Below are positions 18,705-27,863 of a stretch of DNA of 64,000 bases, piece by piece. Each line of letters opens with the position of its first letter. Position 1 is the stretch's first letter. The stretch covers positions 1-64,000 of the forward strand of contig CALGIG010000075.1 in NCBI GenBank assembly GCA_937915865.1, written 5' to 3'. Below the pieces are notes generated by a model. It ran no database searches and had not been told where the DNA came from. It worked only from the letters and a program-made list of their open reading frames with translations. Source of the DNA: an uncultured Prolixibacteraceae bacterium (GTDB taxonomy: Bacteria; Bacteroidota; Bacteroidia; Bacteroidales; Prolixibacteraceae). The translations under genes and the position numbers were made by a program.

Positions 18705-20317
18705 TGAAAAGACGTATTACACCGTCACATTTACTGCGTAAGAAACTGCGCAACCGAAGTTCGGGTTACCATCCGCAAAACGACAAATACAAGTGGTTTG
18801 TGCTTGGCAACATCATGCTCGGAACGTTTATGGCAGTTCTCGACAGTACTATTGTGAACGTGGGCTTACCCAAGATAATGGCATCGTTTGGTGTTGGAAT
18901 TGATAAAATCGAATGGGTAATTACTGCGTATATGTTGTCGATGGCTGTTATGCTCCCAACTTCGGGATGGTTGGCCGATAAGTTTGGCTACAAGCGAATG
19001 TATTTTATGGGATTGTTCATGTTTACGCTAGGTTCGTTGCTTTGCGGCTTGTCGAACGACGAAAACACGCTGATTCTTTCTCGTATTGTACAGGGTTTGG
19101 GTGCAGGTACTATTCAGCCATTGGGTATGGCCATTATCACCCGCGAGTTTCCGCCACAGCAACGTGGTATGGCGCTTGGCTTTTGGGCTATTGCAGCGGC
19201 TGCCTCTGTATCGTTTGGCCCTCTGATTGGGGGTTACCTTGTCGATAATTTTAGCTGGCAACTTATTTTCGATGTGAATATCCCGGTTGGGATTGCTGCC
19301 TTGGTTTTTACCATTGTTATTCAAAAGGAATACATCAACAAAAGTGTGGGAAAATTCGACCTTATCGGGTTTGTTTCTGTCGTGATTTTCCTTCCTGTGT
19401 TGCTTTACGCTTTGTCCGAAGGTAATGCTGCAACAAATTCAGCTGGCTGGCATGCCCCTTATATCCTGTTCTGCTTTGCCCTTTCGGTATTGGCCCTGGC
19501 AGTCTTTATCACGCACGAGCTTATAACCCAGCACCCGCTGATTAACCTGCGTTTACTGGGCGATTACAATTTTGGCATGGGAAACCTGGTGATGCTCATT
19601 TTTACGGTGGGTATGTTTGGTAGTACATTTTTATTGCCTTTGTACTTACAGAACTCAATGGGTTACACCGCCCTTCAGGCTGGCGCAGTTTTTCTTCCGG
19701 TAGGTATAATTCAGGGTATGATGTCGCCTATTGCAGGGAAGGTTTCGGATAAGATTAACCCTAAGATTCCCATGATTGTAGGCGTTGGTGTTTTGGGCCT
19801 TAGTTTTATCCTGAATTCGAAACTGTCGTACTTAACCGAGCACAATTTTGTGATGCTTTCGCTTTACCTGCGCGGGTTTGCCATGGGTATTATTTTCACC
19901 CCGCTGAGTAACCTGATGTTGCTAACCATGCCGCGCGAACACATGGCACAGGCTTCAGGCATTACCAATACAGTACGTCAGGTAGGTGGTAGCCTTGGCG
20001 TGGCTATGTTTACAACTTTACTTACAACGCGGGTTAATTTCCATGTTCAAACTTTTGGTACGGCTATTCAGTCGGGTTCGCAGGAGTTTAAAAATGTGGT
20101 GACTAACTTAACCCATTTTGCACAGCAGAGTGCCGGAAGCAATTTGGCAACAGCAGCCCAGCAAGGAAAATACCTCATTGTACAACATGTTTCGAAACAA
20201 GCCTACATTGCCGGCATCGATGATGACTTCTGGGTAGCCGCTATCATCACTCTTGTGAGTATTGTCCCGGTAATTATCATGAGGTCAAAAAGTAATAAAT
20301 CAATTGCAAAATCTTAA
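18704..20317 (+). CDS. EmrB/QacA-type MFS drug efflux transporter (DHA2)
   Basis: A 537-residue, 14-helix transporter. Motif D1/C traits are visible: LDSTIVNVGLPKI in helix 1, SGWLADKFGYKRMYF (motif A) and GLGAGTIQPLGMAIITREFPPQQRG. It pumps hydrophobic drugs or phenolics out in exchange for protons, working with the upstream adaptor and downstream TolC-like channel. The start overlaps the adaptor stop codon by one base. Confidence 0.94.
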   Translation: MKRRITPSHLLRKKLRNRSSGYHPQNDKYKWFVLGNIMLGTFMAVLDSTIVNVGLPKIMASFGVGIDKIEWVITAYMLSMAVMLPTSGWLADKFGYKRMYFMGLFMFTLGSLLCGLSNDENTLILSRIVQGLGAGTIQPLGMAIITREFPPQQRGMALGFWAIAAAASVSFGPLIGGYLVDNFSWQLIFDVNIPVGIAALVFTIVIQKEYINKSVGKFDLIGFVSVVIFLPVLLYALSEGNAATNSAGWHAPYILFCFALSVLALAVFITHELITQHPLINLRLLGDYNFGMGNLVMLIFTVGMFGSTFLLPLYLQNSMGYTALQAGAVFLPVGIIQGMMSPIAGKVSDKINPKIPMIVGVGVLGLSFILNSKLSYLTEHNFVMLSLYLRGFAMGIIFTPLSNLMLLTMPREHMAQASGITNTVRQVGGSLGVAMFTTLLTTRVNFHVQTFGTAIQSGSQEFKNVVTNLTHFAQQSAGSNLATAAQQGKYLIVQHVSKQAYIAGIDDDFWVAAIITLVSIVPVIIMRSKSNKSIAKS

Positions 20318-20321
20318 TCCA

Positions 20322-21644
20322 ATGATAGTAAAATTAAACAGATATTTCCGGTTGCTGCTCCTTATTGTGGGTGTATTGGTTGCCGGAACAGCTAAAAGCC
20401 AGACGATGCAGGCCGACTCGCTGAGCCTGAACAGCATTATCAGCGAGGTGGTGCAAAATCACCCTGCTGTAAAAAAAGCACAGGAAGACCTGAATGTTTC
20501 TGACGCCAAGATTGGTGTGGCCGAATCGTTTTATAAACCTAACGTCGATTTCACTTCGTCGTATTCACGCATTGGCCCTATTTCGTCAGTAACAATTCCT
20601 GATTTTGGAAGTTTCAGTTTTGTTCCTCACGATAATTATTCGGCAGGTTTCAACGTTAACCAAACGGTTTTCGACTTCGGAAAGAAAGAGAAGTCCATTT
20701 CGTTGGAAAAACAGGGAAAAGAACTTTCGGTACAGGCCGTTGAACAGGTAAAACAGAAACTTTCGCAAGCAGTGATAGCCAATTACTATACGTTGGTTTA
20801 TCTTCAGGAGGCTTTGAAAATAAAAGATGAGCAACTAAATACACTGAACGAACACCTGGCTTATATTCGGAAAAAACAGCAGACTGGTTCAGCTACTCAG
20901 TACGAGATTTTAACCACACAGGTACGTATCTCGGCCATCGAAAACCAGAAGACCGACATTGAAACAGCCCGGTTGGTGCAGGTTGCCCAGTTGAATTCGT
21001 TGCTGGGTAAACCCGAATCGACCGAACAACATGTGAAACGCGATTTGAAAGTTGTTGTTCCGGTATTAATGCCCGATACGTTGATGAACAATGCTATGCG
21101 CAACCGCGACGAGATGAAAATGGCGCAGGAAAAGGCTAAACTGGCTCAGTTGCGCTATAATCTTACTGGCGCTCAGAACAACCCGGTTGTAAATGTATTT
21201 GCGTCGGGAGGTATTAAAGATGGTTACACACCTTATTTATATGACCCGAAATTGAATTTTGCTGCCGGGTTTGGTGTTAAAGTGCCTATTTTCGATGGCA
21301 AACGTGTGAAATACAATCTGGCGCAGGCGCAATCGGCTATCCAGTCGAACGATCAGGATACCGAGATTGCCCGCCGTGGTATTGTTAACGAGGTAGTTGA
21401 AGCCGAAGCCAATGTTAAAGCTTCTGAGAAAAAAGTGGTACAATCGGAATTGCAACTGAAGCAGGCTACTGATGCTTACGCTTTGGCCAAAGTTAAATTC
21501 GATGCGGGAGTAATTACCAACCTCGAACTGATTGAAGGCTCCACTGCCGTTTCGGAAAGCCGTCTGCAACTATTGAAAGCAAAGATAGACTACACTGGCA
21601 GCCTTTACAAACTGAAGTCGGCTATTGGCGACAGGTTGTATTAG
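20322..21644 (+). CDS. TolC-like outer membrane efflux protein
   Basis: About 440 residues from the ATG at 20322 (MIVKLNRYFRLLLLIVG), five bases after the pump stop. The preceding in-frame TTG would overlap the pump gene and is not needed. A signal peptide is followed by two OEP repeats with long amphipathic helices (SLNSIISEVVQNHPAVKKAQEDLNVSDAKIGVAESFYKPNV and AKVKFDAGVITNLELIEGSTAVSESRLQLLKAKIDY). It forms the trimeric outer-membrane exit duct of the tripartite pump. Last gene of the operon; a hairpin terminator follows at 21706. Confidence 0.92.
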   Translation: MIVKLNRYFRLLLLIVGVLVAGTAKSQTMQADSLSLNSIISEVVQNHPAVKKAQEDLNVSDAKIGVAESFYKPNVDFTSSYSRIGPISSVTIPDFGSFSFVPHDNYSAGFNVNQTVFDFGKKEKSISLEKQGKELSVQAVEQVKQKLSQAVIANYYTLVYLQEALKIKDEQLNTLNEHLAYIRKKQQTGSATQYEILTTQVRISAIENQKTDIETARLVQVAQLNSLLGKPESTEQHVKRDLKVVVPVLMPDTLMNNAMRNRDEMKMAQEKAKLAQLRYNLTGAQNNPVVNVFASGGIKDGYTPYLYDPKLNFAAGFGVKVPIFDGKRVKYNLAQAQSAIQSNDQDTEIARRGIVNEVVEAEANVKASEKKVVQSELQLKQATDAYALAKVKFDAGVITNLELIEGSTAVSESRLQLLKAKIDYTGSLYKLKSAIGDRLY

Positions 21645-21650
21645 AAAAAG

Positions 21651-21684
21651 AAGTTCGAAGTTCCTAACGTTCGGAGTTCGAAGT
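21651..21684. repeat. Degenerate short direct repeat (gaagttcg-type)
   Basis: Directly after the tolC-like stop codon is a stuttering stretch built from imperfect gaagttc/ggagttc/cgaagt units with a period of about 8 bp. It is similar in style to two other intergenic patches in the window at 36840 and 44779. Confidence 0.5.
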
Positions 21685-21705
21685 GATTTAGGTGAAATGA
21701 GTTTA

Positions 21706-21749
21706 CAGGGATTCTATTTTTATACGAAGATGGAATCCCTGTTTTTTTA
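21706..21749 (+). terminator. Rho-independent terminator of the efflux operon
   Basis: The stem cagggattc (21706-21714) pairs with gaatccctg (21733-21741), with an 18-base loop, followed by a run of seven T. The sequence of stem and loop is shared with the hairpin at 33744-33774 (see findings). Confidence 0.8.
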
Positions 21750-22189
21750 TGTATACGCAATTTATTGGAAGCCTAATAGGTTTCTAAACCCAGTTAGGCT
21801 TTTACTTCAACTTTTCAAAATTGTATCCCATTTTGTGGTATTAGTCTTCTTTTTGGCCAGCCTCAATAGCTATTGAGATTGACAGGCACTTAAAATTTCT
21901 TTCTTTTCAAATACTAAAATCGCATCCTTGTTAGTTTTATTTACGATTGGATTTCAATAATTCATCAAAGACTACCGGTTACCTAAAAATAAGTCAATCA
22001 ATTCCTGGTAGTACCTTTGGAGAGGCTGGGCCGAAAGGTTCCGGCCTCTTTTCATTTTTAGCACTGGAGATGACAAAATGAATATTTTCAGCACATTGGT
22101 TGTCCTCATATTGTCAGGTTTTCTGACAAAAGATGCGCAAGTCTTTATTTGGTTTCAGGTTTGAGGTCAGGCCAAAAAACAGAAACATT
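21750..22189 (+). other. Intergenic leader region with several hairpins upstream of trxA
   Basis: A 440-bp stretch without a convincing gene. It holds the weak hairpin agccta/taggct (~21772-21801), the perfect 16-bp palindrome ctcaatag/ctattgag (21862-21877), a long imperfect hairpin caaagactacc/ggtagtacctttg (21966-22019), a GC-rich hairpin gaggctgg/ccggcctc followed by TTTT (22022-22052), and a small hairpin tgtcag/ctgaca (22112-22128). A 28-codon hydrophobic ORF starts at 22078. It could be a structured 5' leader with an attenuator, or a small RNA ending at 22052. I recognise no known RNA family. Confidence 0.35.
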
Positions 22190-22501
22190 ATGCAAGGAAA
22201 CTTTAATTCAATTATCCAGTCGTCCACGCCGGTGTTGGTCGACTTTTTCGCAGAATGGTGCCAGCCATGTAAAGTACAGTCGCCCATATTGCACGAAATC
22301 GCCCGCGAACAGGAAGGAAAGCTTCGGGTTATCAAAATTGATGTTGATAAAAATCCTGAAATAGCAAACCGCTTTCAAATTAGAAGTGTTCCAACGCTTG
22401 TCATGTTCAAAAATGGAACATCTGTATGGAAAAATTCAGGAGTAATGTCGAAACAACAACTGACAGAAATAGTAAAAACAGTAGCAAACAATCAAAAATA
22501 A
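22190..22501 (+). CDS. trxA: Thioredoxin with CQPC active site
   Basis: A 103-residue thioredoxin-fold protein starting at MQGNFNSIIQ (ATG 22190). An in-frame upstream start at 22133 would add a basic tail not seen in thioredoxins. The active site reads FFAEWCQPCKVQSP, with Gln where canonical thioredoxin has Gly; the cis-Pro motif RSVPTLVMFKNG is present. No signal peptide, so cytosolic disulfide reduction is expected. Only four bases separate it from lon, which suggests joint expression under protein-damaging stress. Confidence 0.9.
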   Translation: MQGNFNSIIQSSTPVLVDFFAEWCQPCKVQSPILHEIAREQEGKLRVIKIDVDKNPEIANRFQIRSVPTLVMFKNGTSVWKNSGVMSKQQLTEIVKTVANNQK

Positions 22502-22505
22502 TCTG

Positions 22506-24869
22506 ATGGAAAACAATACAGAAAACCAGGGAATTGTGCTTGTGTCGGAAATTTACCCCGATAATCTGGCTGTATTTCCGCTCGAAAACAGGCCTGTGCT
22601 TCCCGGATTAGCCTTGCCTTTAACATTTTTCAACCCTAAAGCCGTACAATATGTCGAACATGCCCTGGAGAAAAACAATGGTTTTATAGGCGTGTCGTTT
22701 ATCCGGAATAAAAATTCGGCTGATTACATTAATTCGGAATTGTATCATACCGGAACACTTTTGAAAATCATAAAAGTCATTCAGAAAACCGACGACCAGG
22801 TTCATTTTTTTGCCCAGGCCCTTACCCGTATTCATTCACGGAAGGAGTTTGTTCGCGATAATATCAAGTTCTGGCAGGTAGAATACGATTATGAACCTAA
22901 AGATGTACTTACTCCCGAATTAAAGGCATACACGCTGGCTATAATCAATTCGGTGAAGGAATTGATTAAACTAAACCCGATGTTTCAGGAGCAGATGAAA
23001 CTGGCTTTATCGCAAATTGGCATGGAAAAACCGGGCTTGTTGATGGATTTGGTCGCTTCGTTCCTTACATCGGATGCCGAAAAGCAGCAATCAATTCTTG
23101 AAGCTGTTAATTTGCACGACAGAAGCGAACGTTTGCTTATCCTTTTGCGTGAAGAGATTGAGCTAAACCTGCTGCAGCAAGATATTCAGAAACAAATTGA
23201 AGAGAAAATTTCGAAACAGCAGCGCGAGTTTTTCCTGCGCGAACAACTGAAAGTTATTAAACATGAACTGGGACTTGAGAAAGACGATAAAGCCAGCGAA
23301 CTGGAAACGCTTGAAAAGAAGATTGAACGTTTAAAATTAAGCGACGAGGCCGCTAAGGTTGTCGAAGAGGAAATGAATAAGCTGCGCACACTGGAAAATG
23401 GTTCGGCTGAATACCAGGTTTCGCGAACATACCTTAATTGGCTTACCGATTTGCCCTGGGGAATTTTTTCTGAAGATAATTTCGATCTGGCCAAAGCCCG
23501 TAAAATACTTGACCGCGACCATTATGGGCTCGATGATGTGAAGCAGCGTATCCTCGAATTTATTGCAACTATCATTAAACGTGGAAAAGTTTCGGGTTCT
23601 ATTATTTGTTTGGTAGGTCCTCCCGGGGTGGGAAAGACCTCGATTGGAAAGTCGATTGCCGACGCACTGGGCCGTAAGTTCTACCGTTTTTCGGTTGGAG
23701 GGATGCGTGATGAGGCCGAAATCAAAGGACACCGCCGAACGTACATTGGCGCCATGCCGGGCAAGCTGATCCAAAGCCTGAAACGGACAGAAGTAGCTAA
23801 CCCGGTAATTATGCTCGACGAAATAGATAAGATTGGCGTGAGCTACCAGGGCGATCCGGCTGCCGCTTTGCTCGAAGTGCTCGACCCTGAACAAAACAGC
23901 GACTTTCTGGATCATTACCTCGACGTTCGCTTCGATTTATCGAATATACTGTTTGTAACCACTGCCAACCAGCTCGACACCATTCCGCGCCCATTGCTCG
24001 ACCGAATGGAAATCATCAAACTCTCGGGCTATATTATGGAAGAAAAAGTTGAAATTGCTAAACGTTATCTTGTTCCTAAGCTTCGGGAAGAACACGGGTT
24101 GAAACCTTCGGAATTGTCGGTAACCGATTCGGCTTTGGTATCGGTGGTTGATGGTTATGCCCGCGAAGCCGGTGTCCGAAGCCTCGAAAACCAGTTGAAG
24201 AAAATTATGCGGAAAGTAACGTTGATGCAGGCCGAGAAGGGTTCAGGCAAAATAAATATCAGTCAAAAGAACCTTTCCGAATTTCTGGGTCAGCCAATTT
24301 TTACTACCGAAGAATTGTACAAAAAATCGATTTCCGGAGTAACGCTGGGTTTGGCCTGGACAGCTATGGGCGGGGCTACATTGTACATCGAAGCTTCGGG
24401 AATAAAAGGGAAGGGCGGCGGCTTTAAGCAAACCGGGCAACTGGGTAGCGTAATGCAGGAATCGTCGGAAATTGCTTATTCGTACATCCGATCAAAACTG
24501 GCCGGAGAAAACCCCGAAGCCAATTATTTCGACGATCATTTCATTCACCTGCATGTTCCGGCTGGTGCAACCCCTAAAGATGGTCCATCTGCCGGAATAA
24601 CGATGGCATTGGCGCTGTATTCGCTGGCTAAAGGGAAGCCAATTAAAAAAGGTCTGGCCATGACCGGTGAATTAACTTTAACCGGAAAAGTTTTGCCCAT
24701 TGGCGGAGTACGTGAAAAAACAATAGCCGCCCGTCGGGTAAAAGTTTTCGAATTGATTTTTCCGGCAGATAACCGCAAAGATTTTGAAGAATTGCCCGAT
24801 TACCTGAAAGCAGGCATTACCGCGCATTTCGTGGAGTATTTCGACGATGTGCTGAAAATTGCGTTTTAA
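22506..24869 (+). CDS. lon: ATP-dependent Lon protease
   Basis: A 787-residue LonA. It has an N-terminal substrate-binding domain (~20-215), a coiled coil, an AAA+ domain with Walker A GPPGVGKTS (~369-377) and Walker B VIMLDEIDKI, and a C-terminal protease domain with catalytic Ser in PKDGPSAG (~694) and Lys in the following GGVREKTIAARR region (~737). It degrades misfolded and short-lived regulatory proteins in the cytosol. It directly follows trxA, and a strong terminator follows at 24880. Confidence 0.97.
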   Translation: MENNTENQGIVLVSEIYPDNLAVFPLENRPVLPGLALPLTFFNPKAVQYVEHALEKNNGFIGVSFIRNKNSADYINSELYHTGTLLKIIKVIQKTDDQVHFFAQALTRIHSRKEFVRDNIKFWQVEYDYEPKDVLTPELKAYTLAIINSVKELIKLNPMFQEQMKLALSQIGMEKPGLLMDLVASFLTSDAEKQQSILEAVNLHDRSERLLILLREEIELNLLQQDIQKQIEEKISKQQREFFLREQLKVIKHELGLEKDDKASELETLEKKIERLKLSDEAAKVVEEEMNKLRTLENGSAEYQVSRTYLNWLTDLPWGIFSEDNFDLAKARKILDRDHYGLDDVKQRILEFIATIIKRGKVSGSIICLVGPPGVGKTSIGKSIADALGRKFYRFSVGGMRDEAEIKGHRRTYIGAMPGKLIQSLKRTEVANPVIMLDEIDKIGVSYQGDPAAALLEVLDPEQNSDFLDHYLDVRFDLSNILFVTTANQLDTIPRPLLDRMEIIKLSGYIMEEKVEIAKRYLVPKLREEHGLKPSELSVTDSALVSVVDGYAREAGVRSLENQLKKIMRKVTLMQAEKGSGKINISQKNLSEFLGQPIFTTEELYKKSISGVTLGLAWTAMGGATLYIEASGIKGKGGGFKQTGQLGSVMQESSEIAYSYIRSKLAGENPEANYFDDHFIHLHVPAGATPKDGPSAGITMALALYSLAKGKPIKKGLAMTGELTLTGKVLPIGGVREKTIAARRVKVFELIFPADNRKDFEELPDYLKAGITAHFVEYFDDVLKIAF

Positions 24870-24879
24870 TAGAAGCAAC

Positions 24880-24916
24880 TGATCCGATGACTTTGAGTCA
24901 TCGGATCAATTTTTTT
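24880..24916 (+). terminator. Rho-independent terminator of trxA-lon
   Basis: A perfect 13-bp stem, tgatccgatgact (24880-24892) and agtcatcggatca (24896-24908), with a 3-base loop ttg and a following attttttta run. The T-run exists only on the + strand. Confidence 0.92.
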
Positions 24917-25041
24917 ATTCAGAACTGTTATTGACAGTTGGTGGAAGACAGGCTATTTTACAAGTTTTGTTTAAAGTATTGGCCCTTTGTGCTAATTGGT
25001 AATGAATCTTTCTATGAACCGAGGGCAAGTTTATTTTTTGC

Positions 25042-27003
25042 TTAAAACACGATTTTCACATCTTCCTTATAGTTCTGCAATGTTCCGTTCAAACTTGCTG
25101 TCCAACCGTCAATAAATACCTTACCAGTTGCTGAGCCTGTCGAAGCATTTTTAATGGCGTTTGCGTAATCATCGCTGGTTATTTTCTCGCTGTTGGTTAT
25201 GTAGTAATGCTTGCCGATTTTGTAAATACAGTCTTTCACTACTTCTTCGGGAACTTGCGTTGGCTCGTCTAGCCCAACGGTGAAAATCATATTGTAAATG
25301 CGACTTAAAGCATCGCTTTCATTTATATCAATCGAAATTTGCCCCGTATGATCCACTTTCAATTTTGGCGCTTCTACGCTGTCAAACACTTTAAAACCAA
25401 TGTCAGAACTATGATTTTTCTGATTGGTGTGATAGATATGATTACTTTCTGCAACTTGATTAAATAAATCAGGTACAACAGGAGAATCATTTGAATCAGA
25501 TGATTCATGGTTCAGACTGTTTTTTATTTTTTCGCCTGCGCGCCTTAAGCGCTCTATGGTAATGCTCGATATTACCGGTGGCAAATTATTCTCCACACAA
25601 AACTTGTAAGCTGGCTTGTCTGCTTTGATAGGTTCATCTATTTGGCACAAAATAAACTTACGATTGCCACCATCTTCAGCATTCAGTTGCATTACTGCGT
25701 GTCCTGTTGTTCCTGAACCTGCAAAGAAGTCAAGAATAATGCTGTTGTCTTCTGTATTAGCAAGAGTTAATAATCTTTTTAAAAGTCTCACTGGCTTAGG
25801 TCCGTCAAAGGACCCTTTACCTTCAAATAGTGTAACTACCTCTTTTGCCCCTTCTTGGCTGTGACCAACTTCTTCATAAAATAAAATTGAAGTTGGAGCC
25901 ATTCCCTCAAATTTAAGCTCAGTTAAAAATCTTTTTATTGATGGCACACTATTTCCTTCTGTTCCAAACCAAATTCTGTTTTCCTGGAGTCTCTCGAAAA
26001 AAGCTTTTTTCGAGAGACTCCAGCAGCGTCCTGCTGGAGGCTCTACTACACGCCCAGAGGGCGTTGTTATTGGATAATCATTTTCTGCATTGTATGTTTT
26101 TACAGATATATCACTAGGTTTCCAAACTCCTCGTGGGTCATTGTCAGGATTCGAATATCTAGCGTTTGCGTCTTCTGTTCTTGATAATCTTCCAATTTTA
26201 AAATTGTCAATTGATTTGCTGTAAACTAGCACATAGTCATGGCTATTTGAAATAAATTTTGCATCATTTTTTGGCGAATAAGCCCTTTCCCAAACTAATT
26301 CCGCAACAAAATTCTCTTCCCCAAAAACATCATCACAAAGTAGTTTTAGATTTGCCTGTTCATTGTCGTCGATGCTGATGAAAATAACTCCGTTTTTGCT
26401 TAATAAATCTCTGGCTAATAAGAGGCGTGGGTACATAAATGCCAACCAACCGTTGTGGCTCTGTTTGGTCTTGAAGCTAAAATCCATTCTTTCAAAATCA
26501 CTCTCACTTAAATTTGCCAAGCCCAGAACTTCAGCTTCTTCTTTGTCAAACTTGTCGGGGTAAACAAATTCGTCACTGGCGGTATTGTAAGGCGGATCTA
26601 TGTATATGCACTTGATTTTACCGCTGTAATGGTTTTTCAGGATTTTCAAACTATCGAGGTTGTCGCCTTTCAACACCAGGTTTTGGGTGGTATCAATGTC
26701 TTTGCTTAAGCTGGCATTGAGCCGTAGTTCTTTCTCCGTTGTTTGCGCGTATTTAGCCCTTGCAAAGTTACGACCAACAAAATTTAACCCGTAGCCGTTT
26801 ACCTTTTCGTCAACGGGCAAGGTTAAAAGCGTTTGAACTATGATTTTTGAGATTAACGGATTACTGTGATTTTCCAGGGTTTCTAAATCGTCTAAATTAT
26901 TAGTCCTGATAAAATCCTGCAACTCCCGTAAGCTGTTGAATTGAGGTAATTCGTTGTTTTCTGCGCCTATTACAGAAAATCCTGCCTGTATAAATTCGTT
27001 CAT
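25042..27003 (-). CDS. mod: Type III restriction-modification DNA methyltransferase (Mod)
   Basis: A 653-residue beta-type N6-adenine methyltransferase. The catalytic motif DPPYNTASDEF is at ~134 and the SAM-binding motif DFFAGSGTTGHAVMQLN at ~421, in the order expected for type III Mod. The intervening region carries target recognition and the family segment GRVVEPPAGRCW. It modifies its site and guides the Res subunit encoded at 28313. Its ATG overlaps the dinD-like stop codon. Odd features are a 40-bp perfect DNA palindrome over codons ~327-340, and near the C-terminus a TTCGACAGGCTCA 13-mer that also occurs in res. Confidence 0.93.
   Translation of the reverse strand: MNEFIQAGFSVIGAENNELPQFNSLRELQDFIRTNNLDDLETLENHSNPLISKIIVQTLLTLPVDEKVNGYGLNFVGRNFARAKYAQTTEKELRLNASLSKDIDTTQNLVLKGDNLDSLKILKNHYSGKIKCIYIDPPYNTASDEFVYPDKFDKEEAEVLGLANLSESDFERMDFSFKTKQSHNGWLAFMYPRLLLARDLLSKNGVIFISIDDNEQANLKLLCDDVFGEENFVAELVWERAYSPKNDAKFISNSHDYVLVYSKSIDNFKIGRLSRTEDANARYSNPDNDPRGVWKPSDISVKTYNAENDYPITTPSGRVVEPPAGRCWSLSKKAFFERLQENRIWFGTEGNSVPSIKRFLTELKFEGMAPTSILFYEEVGHSQEGAKEVVTLFEGKGSFDGPKPVRLLKRLLTLANTEDNSIILDFFAGSGTTGHAVMQLNAEDGGNRKFILCQIDEPIKADKPAYKFCVENNLPPVISSITIERLRRAGEKIKNSLNHESSDSNDSPVVPDLFNQVAESNHIYHTNQKNHSSDIGFKVFDSVEAPKLKVDHTGQISIDINESDALSRIYNMIFTVGLDEPTQVPEEVVKDCIYKIGKHYYITNSEKITSDDYANAIKNASTGSATGKVFIDGWTASLNGTLQNYKEDVKIVF
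25984..26064. repeat. 40-bp perfect palindrome plus two overlapping/adjacent hairpins inside mod
   Basis: The half-site ctggagtctctcgaaaaaag (25984-26003) is followed at once by its exact reverse complement (to 26023), with a HindIII-type AAGCTT centre and no spacer. Its right arm overlaps a second stem, ctccagcag/ctgctggag (26018-26039, 4-base loop), and a third stem acgccc/gggcgt (26050-26064) follows. All three lie in frame inside mod and encode the PPAGRCWSLSKKAFFERLQ region. Confidence 0.95.
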
Positions 27004-27854
27004 TATTCTTCGTCTTTATTTTTGAAACCCTTGTTTTCTTTTAGCGATTTTACTTCGTCCGACTTCAGCTTTCGCTCCAATTTTTTGATATCTTCTTCGG
27101 GAGGTAAATTTTCGGGCACAATGCCACGCGACAACAGTGTATTCCTGACCGATTTGTTATTGGTGATATGCTCTTTCGAAATTTGACCTTCGGTTTTCAT
27201 CCGGTGCTGTTTGGCATTGAAAATAGTAATTTCGGTTGCAAAATCTTTGGCTTTTAGTAATATAGTAGGCATAAAATCGGCTAACGGTTTGTTTTTAATC
27301 CCCCATTTATCTTTCATTTGTTGCGTAGTTCTGTTGAATAAAGCCTGGTCGCCTTTGCTTCTGATTAATGCAAAGTTTTCGTTTCCGCCGGTTTGTTCAA
27401 AAATCACATGCGAGAGTTCTTTTTCAGTTTCGGCCAATTTATTTCGGGCTTGCACTCGTTCAATTTCCAGTATTTTTTGTTCAATAAGCTCTGCTTTTCT
27501 GGTTTGAACAGCAAAATAGGTTTGAGCAAAAGCAATCTGTTCTTTTCGTGGGTCACCATTTTGAGCAATTAAGTAACAGGCAAAACGGGTAAGCATCACA
27601 TCATCGATTTCCTTTTTGGCTCCGGAACCAATATCAACCATTTTCCCGACGTCGGCAAAATGGTCTGAAATATTCTGACCCGAAATTTCGCAAGCCGTTT
27701 TTGCTTTGCTGATTACATTCTGAAAATTATCCCATTTACCATATCCCAGCAAATGTTGCAAATCCCGGGCTAACCAAAACTCTATTCCATCTTCGGTTAC
27801 ATGCAAGAAATCTTCGAAGTTTTCTGTTAGTTTATAAACGATTTCTGTTTTCAT
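27003..27854 (-). CDS. DinD-like DNA-damage-inducible protein, in type III R-M operon
   Basis: A 283-residue protein of the DinD family. The N-terminal BRO/DinD-type domain reads GIEFWLARDLQHLLGYGKWDNFQNVISKA and is followed by GSGAKKEIDDVMLTRFACYLIAQNGDPRKEQIAFAQTYFA and a helical C-terminus. In E. coli DinD is SOS-induced and antagonises RecA; the role beside an R-M system is unknown. It overlaps mod by one base and lies nine bases downstream of the GxxExxY gene, so all four genes form one transcription unit. I see no LexA-like box. Confidence 0.88.
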   Translation of the reverse strand: MKTEIVYKLTENFEDFLHVTEDGIEFWLARDLQHLLGYGKWDNFQNVISKAKTACEISGQNISDHFADVGKMVDIGSGAKKEIDDVMLTRFACYLIAQNGDPRKEQIAFAQTYFAVQTRKAELIEQKILEIERVQARNKLAETEKELSHVIFEQTGGNENFALIRSKGDQALFNRTTQQMKDKWGIKNKPLADFMPTILLKAKDFATEITIFNAKQHRMKTEGQISKEHITNNKSVRNTLLSRGIVPENLPPEEDIKKLERKLKSDEVKSLKENKGFKNKDEE

Positions 27855-27863
27855 GTGTCTGAA

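Noticed and set aside
21625..21876. 83-codon ORF downstream of tolC
   Set aside because: It overlaps the tolC end, the repeat patch and the terminator. Composition looks random.
22078..22164. 28-codon hydrophobic ORF upstream of trxA
   Set aside because: Too short to support by composition alone and no conserved feature. Mentioned in the leader region instead.
24909..25041. Possible small gene or RNA between lon and mod
   Set aside because: 133 bp with no ORF, hairpin or promoter that I can support.
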